A DNA stretch of 36,237 nucleotides from the NCBI GenBank assembly GCA_031292145.1, contig JARLHR010000087.1:1-36237 (forward strand), in the 5' to 3' direction. Below the pieces are notes generated by a model. It was given only the letters and a program-made list of their open reading frames with translations. It had not been told where the DNA came from and did not search any database. The position numbers were made by a program, and so were the translations under genes. This stretch comes from Clostridium sp. (GTDB taxonomy: Bacteria; Bacillota; Clostridia; Clostridiales; Clostridiaceae). Of the stretch, positions 24,263 through 32,527 are shown piece by piece. Within the stretch, counting starts at the first letter, position 1. The number at the start of each line of letters is the position of its first letter.

Positions 24263-25864
24263 TTATATGTTGCATTTTTTGTATTCAGCCGGAGTATAAC
24301 CGGTATGCTTTTTGAAGAGTTTGCTAAAGTACGTTGTCTCCTTATATCCCAGCATATCACTAACCTCATAAACCTTATAGTCATGCTTCTTTAATAATAT
24401 TTTTGCTCTTTCCATCTTTGCTTTTGTTGCATATTCCAAAAAATTTTCACCAGTTTGCTGCTTGAATATTGAACATAAATAATTCTTACTGATATTTAAA
24501 TTATTTGCGATAGACGTTAATGTAATATCCTCATCTATATGTTTGAGTACATATTCACATGCTCTATGAACTGTATTATCACTTTGATTTAGGTTGTATT
24601 CCTTTATAATATCTATAAGTTTAGCTATATTATCCATAAGTTGCTCTTCTATATTGTCAAGAGTTTCGACACCTACAAAACCAATTTTAATTATTTGACT
24701 TAAATCATATATATCTTCTAAAAAACTATATTTTTTAAGCACATTATTGTATATATTGTATATTACTTGGGTAAACGCAATATTAATACTAAAAATATCA
24801 AAATTTAATATATTAGCTATTTCTTTTACTAAATCACGAAGCATACTTAGCGAATCATCTTTTCCTATAAGTATTGAGTTTATTAGTGCTTTTTCTTTCT
24901 CAACTGGATAAACAAAATTCTTCTGCCTAAGTTCTGTCAATTCATTTACGTGAATTAGCTTATTTGTACCCAATACATATTTATATTTTAGTGCTTCTTT
25001 AGCATTTAAATAACTTTTGTAAATACTATATACTTGATTATAAGCATTTCCAACACCAATATTTAATTTTGTTCGCAAAGCCTCACTACTAGTTTCAAGT
25101 ATTCTTTTTAGTATTCTAATAAAGCTTTGATTCAAATCCGATATTTCAACCTCTTCATTAGCCTGTACAATAATAACCTTTTTCCCAAATTCTCCATCTA
25201 ATACGGAGAAGTATTCTGCACCACCCTTTTTCAGTTCTGCTTCTATTAAATCATTTACCTTGTTATTCAAATAGTTACATTCATCATTTTCAGTTAAATC
25301 CTGGCTGCTAATAACAATTTCATTTATTTCAATAATTGCCACCTGAACTTTACCTTTAATAAGAGGAAGATTATATTTCGAAATATATTCATCCATCATC
25401 ATCAGATTTTTCCCTCTTAATAAATCATATAGTATCTTTTCGCCAGATATAATTTTATTTACATTGTATTCATAATCTTTTTTTTCTTTCAAAGTTAGTT
25501 TATTGTAAGCATTAATTAATATGTTTTTCAGTTTTTGAGAATCTAACGGCTTTAATATATAATCAAATGCTCCCAGTCTTATGCCCTCCTGAGCATATGA
25601 AAATTCATCATATCCACTTAATAATAATACCAAAGTATCTAATTCCTTTTCCCTAATTGCCCTTAATAGCTCAATTCCAGTCATTCTGTGCATCTTAATA
25701 TCTGATACCATAAAATCTATACTATGCACTTTAAGTAATTCAAGAGCTTCTTCTCCATTACGTGCTTCGCAAACTATCTTAAAACCATACTCTTCCCAAT
25801 TGATTATTTTCTTTAGCCCCATTCTAATAATTGGTTCATCATCTACAATCATTACTGAATACAA
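24263..25864 (-). CDS. Response regulator, YesN type (receiver plus AraC DNA-binding domain)
   Basis: This 533-residue protein has a receiver domain at 1-120 with the acidic pair in IVDDEP, the phospho-acceptor Asp55 in MVSDIKM and Lys in ILKPLD. A middle region of about 300 residues of unknown fold follows. The C-terminal AraC/XylS double helix-turn-helix (about 430-530) has ITLTSIANNLNISKNYLCSI and YKETTYFSKLFKKHTGYTPA. It should activate transcription of nearby transport or hydrolase genes when phosphorylated by the kinase encoded just upstream. The ATG has AAGGGGG upstream. It lies 44 nt after the kinase gene. Its likeliest target is the ABC operon that begins on the far side of the terminator. 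Confidence 0.92.
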   Translation of the reverse strand: MYSVMIVDDEPIIRMGLKKIINWEEYGFKIVCEARNGEEALELLKVHSIDFMVSDIKMHRMTGIELLRAIREKELDTLVLLLSGYDEFSYAQEGIRLGAFDYILKPLDSQKLKNILINAYNKLTLKEKKDYEYNVNKIISGEKILYDLLRGKNLMMMDEYISKYNLPLIKGKVQVAIIEINEIVISSQDLTENDECNYLNNKVNDLIEAELKKGGAEYFSVLDGEFGKKVIIVQANEEVEISDLNQSFIRILKRILETSSEALRTKLNIGVGNAYNQVYSIYKSYLNAKEALKYKYVLGTNKLIHVNELTELRQKNFVYPVEKEKALINSILIGKDDSLSMLRDLVKEIANILNFDIFSINIAFTQVIYNIYNNVLKKYSFLEDIYDLSQIIKIGFVGVETLDNIEEQLMDNIAKLIDIIKEYNLNQSDNTVHRACEYVLKHIDEDITLTSIANNLNISKNYLCSIFKQQTGENFLEYATKAKMERAKILLKKHDYKVYEVSDMLGYKETTYFSKLFKKHTGYTPAEYKKCNI

Positions 25865-25908
25865 ATACTTCTCCCCCTTAAAAGCGCTTATTTGATTAAT
25901 GTTTCTAA

Positions 25909-27750
25909 TTAATTATCCATCCCATTAGGCAGCTTAAGTGTTATTTGAGTATAACACCCTTCTTTAGCTTCAATGGTAATACCATATTGTTTTCCATAAA
26001 AAAGCTTTATTCTGTCACTAACATTTTTAAGGCCAAGGCCATATCTTTTATCTACATTTCCATTAATATGGTTCTGCAGTTCATGCACTTTGCTTATATC
26101 CATTCCTTTTCCATCATCCTTCACATTTAAATATAAATATGTTTCATCAATCTCAACAGATATTGAAACTATGCCATTTTCACTCATTAATTTTTCTGAA
26201 ATACCATGCTTCACTGCATTTTCTACTAAAGGCTGAATAGTTAACTTTAATATTTCTCCATTAAGAAATTCAGCATCAATATCAATCTTTAAAATTATTT
26301 CGAAGTCATATCTAAGAGTCATTAATGATATATAATTTTTAATATGGCTTATTTCTTCACTTAGTGATACAAACTCATTGTTCCATTTCATATTATACCT
26401 CATCATATCACCTAAAGATGCCAAACAATCAGATACCATATAATTTTCTTCAACTAGTGCCATCATCCTAATATTTTCAAGAGTATTATATAAAAAGTGA
26501 GCATCTATTTGAGTTTTTAATGCTTTCAACTCTGCTTCCTTGGTTATTATTTCTTTATTTACGCTCTCCTTAATCAGTGTATCTATAGTTTTCATCATTT
26601 GCCTAAAATTATAAGCAAGTACTCCTACTTCATCATTACCGTATACTTCTATACTAGGCATTAAATCTCCAGTTCTCACCTGTTTAACTGCAGAAATTAT
26701 TTTGTATAATCTTTTGAGAATAGTTTTAGTTGCATAATATACAACTAAAGATAGACACAGCAGTAAAAAAATAGAGCCCCAAATAACCACATGTTTAGAG
26801 TTTTTGATTTCTTGTGAAAGGTTATTTAATGGTATAACATTTATTAAGTAATTGTTCGGAATCGGTGACTCTTTGTATAATATAATATAATCTTCATTTC
26901 CCTGATTATAATACACTTCTCCTTTTTCGTGCTCTAACTTATCTTTAATAAATTCCTGAAAATTTTTTTTATCAAAGTTGAAATTTTCAAGTAATATACT
27001 ATTTTCATCTGTTTTTATATCCATATTTTCTTTACTTACTAACAATATTTGTCCACTTTTTAAATCATCATTTTCGTACATTTTAGGAAAAAAATCCTTA
27101 GCTCGCATAGTAACTCTGCTTATACCTAAATATTTACCAACTGGATAATTTATTTTTTTATTAAGAGATACCACTACATCTTTTGATTCATCATTTAAAG
27201 TTGATTTAACTGCTATATCGTTGTCATAGTGATTAACATTCCAATATTCCGCACCATTTTTTTCAATAGTATTTTTATACCAATCATTATTGATAATTCT
27301 ATCTATTTTATAAAACGTAGGCCAAATTTCACTCACTTTTGAATTCCTAGTAAATATATTAATTTGCTTAATTGTCGGATTACTATTTTGCAAATTTATT
27401 AACTGTTTATAGGTGGTTTCTCTAAAATCAATTAGTTCTTTCGATTCTTGATTCTTATCACCTTGTAAATATCCTATTACTCCACTATCAGATTGTATAG
27501 AGTTAATTATATTTCGCATTATATACACATTCTTTTCAACGCTGTCATATTCAGTACTTAGATCATAATTACCCCTACTTATTGCATCATGCTTCGCATT
27601 ATCTGAAAGTGAACTAAATATATATATAGAAAATATTAATATTGGAATACCGATAATGAATATATACGTGGCAATTAATTTTTTCATTAAACTTTCATTA
27701 ATAAATATTTGCTTAACTTTCCCCCAAAAAATTACAATATTATTTCTCAT
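25909..27750 (-). CDS. Sensor histidine kinase, YesM type
   Basis: This 613-residue membrane kinase has transmembrane helices at about 23-45 and 322-342 enclosing a large extracellular sensor domain. A HAMP domain (about 343-395) follows, then a His_kinase domain with AHFLYNTLENIRMM (phospho-His near residue 416), then an HATPase domain with the N-box PLVENAVKHG, DDGKGMD and YGLGLKNVSDRI. The residues before the His are IDA rather than the common INP. It pairs with the YesN-type regulator downstream. The lipoprotein gene 21 nt upstream encodes a solute-binding protein that probably presents the ligand to this kinase. The ribosome site is AGGAG. Confidence 0.92.
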   Translation of the reverse strand: MRNNIVIFWGKVKQIFINESLMKKLIATYIFIIGIPILIFSIYIFSSLSDNAKHDAISRGNYDLSTEYDSVEKNVYIMRNIINSIQSDSGVIGYLQGDKNQESKELIDFRETTYKQLINLQNSNPTIKQINIFTRNSKVSEIWPTFYKIDRIINNDWYKNTIEKNGAEYWNVNHYDNDIAVKSTLNDESKDVVVSLNKKINYPVGKYLGISRVTMRAKDFFPKMYENDDLKSGQILLVSKENMDIKTDENSILLENFNFDKKNFQEFIKDKLEHEKGEVYYNQGNEDYIILYKESPIPNNYLINVIPLNNLSQEIKNSKHVVIWGSIFLLLCLSLVVYYATKTILKRLYKIISAVKQVRTGDLMPSIEVYGNDEVGVLAYNFRQMMKTIDTLIKESVNKEIITKEAELKALKTQIDAHFLYNTLENIRMMALVEENYMVSDCLASLGDMMRYNMKWNNEFVSLSEEISHIKNYISLMTLRYDFEIILKIDIDAEFLNGEILKLTIQPLVENAVKHGISEKLMSENGIVSISVEIDETYLYLNVKDDGKGMDISKVHELQNHINGNVDKRYGLGLKNVSDRIKLFYGKQYGITIEAKEGCYTQITLKLPNGMDN

Positions 27751-27771
27751 TTAAGCAGCTCCTATTTCAAT

Positions 27772-29397
27772 TCATCTGACTACATTTAGCTTCTTCTTAT
27801 TTTCTTCATATTTTTGCTGGATATATTCTTGTATCTTATCCCAATCGTGCTCCTTTCTATATGTGATAAATTCATTTAATATTCCATTAAACTCATTCTC
27901 ATCCTTAGCTATAAGTAGATTCTTCAAAGTACTTCCCCATTTGGCATTTATTTTAGAGAAAGCCACTCCTTCCTCGCTGTCTCCATAGGGATAAATGTTA
28001 TCATATAAGGAATAATTATAGGTCTTTCCCCTTGTCCAGTCACTTATTATATTTATTGCTTCCGCACTAGCCGGCGTCCACTTCTGTATTAAATCTCCAT
28101 CCGCTAACATCCAATAAGTGTTTGCTGCACCATATTTATTGTCAAAAGCTATTCTATCCTTATTTAGCAAATCTACTATTTCGGGTTTAAATTGTTCCTT
28201 TCCATCAATTACATCCCAAGTTGAGCCTTTTATTCCTAAATACAAATCTCTATTTCCCTCCTCACTAATTAAATAACTTAAAAAACTTATAGCTCTCTTT
28301 GGATCTTTGCATGTTTTTGAAATTAGCGTAACTGTCCATCCTGAAATACTGTCTCCAGCTAGTTTAGGTTGGTCTCCCTTAGAGTTTGAAGGTCCATCAA
28401 TTGCCATATATATTTTATTTTTATCTTTAGAATATAATTCCAGTTGCTGAGCAGACATATCAGAACTTTGATAAAGCATTGCAAAATATCTTCCTTCTGT
28501 AATATTTTCTTCTATCTGAGCTCTTTTATCTACAAAGATTTCCTTCGATAACAACCCTTTCTCATTAGCAGTTCTTAATGTTTTTAACCATCTTATGTAT
28601 TCTTTATCTATAATTTTATCATATACCTTACCATTTTCTTCTCTAGGAATCGCTAAAAAACTTGGTAAAATACTATCCAATGAAAGATTTCCTGTTTCAT
28701 TAAACTCATGAAATCCTAATGGTATCAATTCTTGACCATCAATTATTGGAAATTGTTTCTTTGCTCTTTCAAGTGCATCCAAAAACGCCTCTGGTGTACT
28801 CATATCTGGCTTGCCTAAAGCTTCATAAATATCTTTTCTAACTAAAAATGTTTGATTAGATGGCTTTTCTTCCTTATAGTCCTTAAAGTCAGTCACTGGA
28901 CTTGAAAAATTAGGATAGCAATAAACATGTCCATCACTTTGCCTATACCAGTCTAATTTTTGTTTATCTGCCACTTTAATAAAGTATGTATCGTATTGTT
29001 CTGATAATTTGTCAAGTGGTAGTGCTAAACCGCTTTGTATAACTCTTTTATAGCCATCATCTTGAGAACTTAATGTAATAAAATCCGGCAATTTGCCTGT
29101 TTCAATCATAGAATTTAATTTTTCGGTTTCATCACCGCTTGGAGTTATTAAATTTAAGCTAACACCAGTCTTTTCAGTAACATATTTCGAAACAGGATTA
29201 GTCCCCCATTTAGTTTGAAACCACGAAAAGTCAATATACCAATCAAATGTTATGGGTGTTGTATCCGCCTTCCACCCTTCTTCACTATATTTATTATTAA
29301 TTGTAGTATCTATTTTTTTATCAGATAGACTACACGCTGTAAAAACTACAATTAAAGTTATAATGCCTATACAAACCTTTACAACTTTCCTTTTCAT
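27772..29397 (-). CDS. Extracellular solute-binding lipoprotein of the sensing cassette
   Basis: This 541-residue lipoprotein has a signal peptide with lipobox VFTAC (Cys22). It is a family-1 solute-binding protein of the large LplA/LipO type (about 500-560 residues). Phrases include TPITFDWYIDFSWFQTKWG near residue 50 and WTPASAEAINIISDWTRG near residue 450. It is the first gene of a set with a YesM-type kinase and a YesN-type regulator and has no permease of its own, so it more likely acts as a ligand-presenting sensor subunit than as a transporter part. That role is inference. AGGGGG precedes the ATG. A candidate promoter is at 29427-29456. Confidence 0.88.
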   Translation of the reverse strand: MKRKVVKVCIGIITLIVVFTACSLSDKKIDTTINNKYSEEGWKADTTPITFDWYIDFSWFQTKWGTNPVSKYVTEKTGVSLNLITPSGDETEKLNSMIETGKLPDFITLSSQDDGYKRVIQSGLALPLDKLSEQYDTYFIKVADKQKLDWYRQSDGHVYCYPNFSSPVTDFKDYKEEKPSNQTFLVRKDIYEALGKPDMSTPEAFLDALERAKKQFPIIDGQELIPLGFHEFNETGNLSLDSILPSFLAIPREENGKVYDKIIDKEYIRWLKTLRTANEKGLLSKEIFVDKRAQIEENITEGRYFAMLYQSSDMSAQQLELYSKDKNKIYMAIDGPSNSKGDQPKLAGDSISGWTVTLISKTCKDPKRAISFLSYLISEEGNRDLYLGIKGSTWDVIDGKEQFKPEIVDLLNKDRIAFDNKYGAANTYWMLADGDLIQKWTPASAEAINIISDWTRGKTYNYSLYDNIYPYGDSEEGVAFSKINAKWGSTLKNLLIAKDENEFNGILNEFITYRKEHDWDKIQEYIQQKYEENKKKLNVVR

Positions 29398-29426
29398 AAG
29401 TAATCCCCCTTAAGACTAAAAACCTT

Positions 29427-29456
29427 CTTATATTTAGCACAAATACTTTTATGCAA
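29427..29456 (-). promoter_or_regulatory. Candidate sigma-A promoter of the sensing cassette
   Basis: On the minus strand TTGCAT (29456-29451), an 18-nt spacer and TATAAG (29432-29427) lie about 30 nt before the ATG at 29397. An alternative -35, TTGATA, lies further upstream. Read by eye only. Confidence 0.4.
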
Positions 29457-29591
29457 TTAATAGGCTAAGTATCAATTATGTTTTCATTGTATTTAGAATG
29501 TTGCAGGTAATTCTGGAAAACTTCTAGATATTAATGAGAAATTAATACCTACTTTTCTATAATTTATATAAGTTTGCAAACAACAGTAAAA

Positions 29592-29738
29592 ATTGATAAC
29601 AATAGTTTAGCATATAGTAAATGGAACTGTAAATACCACATAGTATTCGTGCCAAAACCTCCTCAACGAGTGATACAAAATGGAACAAAGTACAGAATCA
29701 CATTGAAGTTGTTATGTTTGAGCAATTGCTCTCAGTAA
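29592..29738 (+). pseudogene. IS200-type transposase tnpA, 5' remnant (plus strand)
   Basis: The frame reads IDNNSLAYSKWNCKYHIVFV then PK, the unmistakable N-terminus of IS200/IS605 TnpA (Y1 transposases, usual length about 130-150 residues). The start ATG has become ATT. The frame continues with decaying similarity (RVI..., KLLCLSNC) to a TAA at 29736-29738. The catalytic HUH motif and Tyr region are absent. It points toward the alarmone synthetase gene and mirrors the remnant at 31508-31657. Confidence 0.85.
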
Positions 29739-29862
29739 ACATTTATTAAGAAAAATTGATAAACACATAGTTTTTATTTAAGAGAATATCAATAATTTAA
29801 TAAATTTACAAAATATAAATGCTTTAGAAGTGTATGAAAATACAATAGAAATTACAGCTGAG

Positions 29863-29962
29863 AATATTTTACACTAGGTCAAGAACCATAACCCGCGCAT
29901 AGCGATCTATGTAAAGATTGTGGTGATGAAGCATAGCACAAAATAGACCAGAATCTGACTGG
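29863..29962 (+). repeat. Structured repeat, degenerate copy D
   Basis: This copy keeps TATTTTACACTA paired with TAGCACAAAATA (the P3 helix), GGTCAAGAA in place of the CAAGGAAG block, CATAGCG from the apical loop and CAAAATAGAC. It lacks the TTAGGCAC end stem and most of the outer helix. The similarity is clear in order and spacing but partial, so it is probably an eroded copy. Confidence 0.5.
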
Positions 29963-30105
29963 TTATCTTTTCAAAGATATCGCAAAAGGGAACCTTTTAC
30001 AATTTCAAAATACATGACTTGAGAAATGAAACTTTAGCTCATCTTGTAATAAGGAAGAACATTGGAAGAATTGCGTAAAGATAAGATTAATAATAAAAAT
30101 GTATA

Positions 30106-30246
30106 TTATATTAATCCAGTAGCTGTAGTTCCTGTATTAATATAATCTAATAATACTTGAAGTGGTTTCAGCGTTTGATTGATTTTTCTATTTCCTGTTC
30201 CATAGAAACCAGGCATCTCATATCCAGTTACGAAACCGAAGAAAAT
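30106..30246 (-). pseudogene. Unidentified coding remnant
   Basis: A 46-codon minus-strand frame with no start reads like real protein: GYEMPGFYGTGNRKINQTLK, then PLQVLLDYINTGTTATGLI and TAA at 30106-30108. An in-frame TAG at 30247-30249 closes it on the 5' side. I do not recognise the family. It may be the 3' end of a gene lost from this island. Confidence 0.3.
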
Positions 30247-30574
30247 CTAGGCAGACAGTTTCACAAATTTAAGTTAAAGCATTGTAACTCTATATACACT
30301 CATGTAAACTTCTATCTTTTTTCTATTCGTAATTTATTATTGCTTTAACATGTATTTTCAGAAAAAATGCCGTACACTAAAATCAAAGGCATAAATTTCT
30401 TAAATCTCTCATTTTACTATGTTCCAGCACTTTTATACATACAACTAATAATGAAAAAAATACTTTTATATATTTCAATTCTTTTTTACCCTAGTACTTA
30501 ATCATCTATGGTTTAAATTACGCATTGAATTAGTGTTAATTGTCTCAATTCTCTGAATTACCTTATTTCTGTTT

Positions 30575-31471
30575 TTATACTTTTGTGATTCTACTATCAT
30601 GGTATATATTTGATTTAGGAAATTTCTTTTCTAAACAAGCAATTTTATTTTTTAATTTTTCTTTATCTGCAGATTCTATTTCTAACTTATCTATGGTACT
30701 TCTTAATTCATCAATAATTTTATTTTTCTCTTCTAATTCTTTGCAATGACTCTCATTTATATTATTCAATTCATTATGTAGATAATTAACATAAGATCCC
30801 ATTTCATCCGCACTTCCAGAAAGTCTATTAAATATAACTAAGAAATTGGCTAGGATAGTGTTATCAATGTCATACGGATACCTAATCTTATGATCAATTT
30901 CACTCCATCCTTCCTCAAATATTGTTCTAACTTGTATTTCTGAAACAAATGTTTTCTTGCCATAATTTACCTTGATGAGGTAATGAACTGATCTGTATCC
31001 AAATGGATGTTCTACTATTTTACAACCTTTTGCTTTAAAACTATCAATTAAATTTCCTGAATCTCCTTTTCTGATATTTGCCTTTGGTTTTTCCGCAGCA
31101 GGCCATGTGTTAATTACATATTCATGAATATTCTCCCAATCTTCTTTGAAAAGATGTAGTACTCGTATTCCTATTAAATCAGTAACTTTTTTAGTATAAT
31201 TTTTCAGAGTTATAGTTATATTGGGTTTACTTAATTTTTTTCTTATTATTTTTTCTATAAGATGTTCTGGATCTTTAACTCTATGATTAATCGAATGAAC
31301 AGCTTCAACTTTTTTTAATAAATTTCCTACAAAATTAGCTATTACTTCAAGCTCTTGAATTCTTGATTGAAAGTCAGTATAAATTTCCATTAAATCATCC
31401 CACTCAAGATTAGTTTTATTAAAATCTTCTTCAGAAATATTGTACTTTTTAAAAAAAGTTAACTTGTCCAT
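30575..31471 (-). CDS. Stand-alone RelA/SpoT-domain (p)ppGpp synthetase-like protein with coiled coil
   Basis: This 298-residue protein has a RelA/SpoT synthetase domain at about 40-225: VTDLIGIRVL (metal-binding Asp), PFGYRSVHYLIKV (the Tyr that stacks on the GDP/GTP base) and EIQVRTIFEEGWSEIDHKIR. There is no HD hydrolase domain and no TGS/ACT region, so it is a small-alarmone-synthetase type that would move pyrophosphate from ATP to GDP/GTP or, as in toxic SAS enzymes, to tRNA or adenosine. Residues about 235-290 form a charged coiled coil (CKELEEKNKIIDELRSTIDK), longer than in RelP/RelQ. I chose ATG 31471, preceded by GGAGGG; a TTG start 24 nt upstream would run into the tnpA remnant. No antitoxin gene is visible. 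The gene lies between two inverted tnpA remnants. Confidence 0.88.
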   Translation of the reverse strand: MDKLTFFKKYNISEEDFNKTNLEWDDLMEIYTDFQSRIQELEVIANFVGNLLKKVEAVHSINHRVKDPEHLIEKIIRKKLSKPNITITLKNYTKKVTDLIGIRVLHLFKEDWENIHEYVINTWPAAEKPKANIRKGDSGNLIDSFKAKGCKIVEHPFGYRSVHYLIKVNYGKKTFVSEIQVRTIFEEGWSEIDHKIRYPYDIDNTILANFLVIFNRLSGSADEMGSYVNYLHNELNNINESHCKELEEKNKIIDELRSTIDKLEIESADKEKLKNKIACLEKKFPKSNIYHDSRITKV

Positions 31472-31507
31472 CCTTTTCCCTCCATATGCTACCAATTCTT
31501 TTCTAAT

Positions 31508-31657
31508 TTATCCATCCTTATTATGACATAATTTTCTTAGTATTACTTCTATGTCTATTTTTATCCTTTTATAAATTACTTATCTTCTATACTTTGCCAC
31601 AAATACTATATGATATTTACAATTCCATTTACTACGTACTAAACTGCTATTGTCCAT
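31508..31657 (-). pseudogene. IS200-type transposase tnpA, 5' remnant (minus strand)
   Basis: The frame starts with a normal ATG at 31657 and reads MDNSSLVRSKWNCKYHIVFV then AKYRR, the TnpA N-terminus. An in-frame TAA at 31580-31582 replaces the expected Lys. The frame then resumes as VIYKRIKIDIEVILRKLC before a TAA at 31508-31510. The rest of the transposase, including the HUH motif and catalytic Tyr, is gone. Its truncation point lies about 36 nt upstream of the alarmone synthetase ATG, in the same reading frame. Together with the plus-strand remnant at 29592 it forms an inverted pair around that gene. Confidence 0.88.
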
Positions 31658-31753
31658 TTCGGAGATGCCTTATTGTATTTAGTTGAGATTCACAAACCTA
31701 CTACTATTTTGCAATTTAGATATTCTTTCTTATATTTATATCTAAAAACCTTT

Positions 31754-31784
31754 AAAAACCACAGGCCTAACCTGTGGTTTTTTA
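31754..31784 (-). terminator. Rho-independent terminator after kdpE
   Basis: AACCACAGG pairs with CCTGTGGTT around a 5-nt loop, with an A-run before and a T-run after, so it can stop transcription from either side. It lies 45 nt downstream of the kdpE stop. Confidence 0.88.
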
Positions 31785-31828
31785 AATACAACAACCTAAT
31801 CTTTTGGCTAATAAATTTATTTATATAC

Positions 31829-32527
31829 TTAATCTTCCACTAATCTATACCCTACTCCAACTTCTGTATAAATATATTGCGGCTCAGCTGGATTCTTTTC
31901 TATTTTTCTTCTAAGGCTTGCCATGAACACTCTGAGGGATTGAGTTTCACTCCCCGTTGGCGAACTCCAAATTTTCTGAATTATAAACTTATGAGTTAAC
32001 ACCTTTCCTGAATACTTACAAAGAAGGACCATTATTTTATATTCTATAGGAGTTAAATGTATGTCTTCATTATCTATTGTTACTTTTCTTTTATTAAAAT
32101 CAACAACTAAATCCTTAACTTTAAAAATACCTTCATTCTCTTTTTCCTTATTAGTTGCTATACTATGCCTTAATGACACTCTAACCCTAGCTAATAATTC
32201 GCCAATTCCAAAAGGTTTAGTTAAGTAATCATCTGCACCTTTATCTAAAGCTTCTATTTTCTGCCTTTCATTTTCTCTTGCAGAAACAATTATTATTGGA
32301 ACTTTAGACCATTCTCTTACTTTTGTAACTACATTAATTCCATCCATATCTGGAAGTCCCAAATCAAGTATTATTAGATCTGGCTTATGTGACATTGAAA
32401 GTGCAATTGCTTCTGTTCCTTTATCTGTTTCTATATAATTAAATCCTTGTGCTTTTAAAGATGTTGTTATAAAATTTCTTATCGGCTTATCATCTTCCAC
32501 AACAAGTATATATTGTTTACTGTCCAT
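31829..32527 (-). CDS. kdpE: Potassium-responsive response regulator KdpE
   Basis: This 232-residue OmpR-family regulator has a receiver domain at about 5-120 with VVEDDKP, the phospho-acceptor Asp in IILDLGLPDMDG (about residue 55) and YLTKPF. A winged-helix DNA-binding domain follows at about 130-230, with LTPIEYKIMVLLCKYSGKVL and the closing YIYTEVGVGYRLVE. It acts with KdpD to induce the KdpFABC potassium pump. I chose ATG 32527, which has AGGAGGGG upstream and overlaps the 3' end of kdpD by 11 nt (translational coupling). An upstream in-frame ATG at 32620 lies deep inside kdpD and is not credible. Confidence 0.95.
   Translation of the reverse strand: MDSKQYILVVEDDKPIRNFITTSLKAQGFNYIETDKGTEAIALSMSHKPDLIILDLGLPDMDGINVVTKVREWSKVPIIIVSARENERQKIEALDKGADDYLTKPFGIGELLARVRVSLRHSIATNKEKENEGIFKVKDLVVDFNKRKVTIDNEDIHLTPIEYKIMVLLCKYSGKVLTHKFIIQKIWSSPTGSETQSLRVFMASLRRKIEKNPAEPQYIYTEVGVGYRLVED

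Larger units (their letters stand above)
29739..30574. other. Gene-free stretch with decayed sequence
   Basis: No intact gene is visible between the tnpA remnant and the alarmone synthetase stop. The stretch holds the degenerate repeat copy at 29863-29962 and the coding-like fragment at 30106-30246. A plus-strand open stretch at about 29783-29878 (reads NINNLINLQNINALEVYE) has no start. No terminator was recognised after the synthetase gene. The mixture looks like an old insertion site in decay. Confidence 0.5.

Noticed and set aside
25880-25895. AAAAGCGCTTA-like palindrome between the kinase and response regulator genes as a CcpA cre site
   Set aside because: It lacks the flanking TG...CA bases of the cre consensus and lies inside an operon rather than at a promoter.
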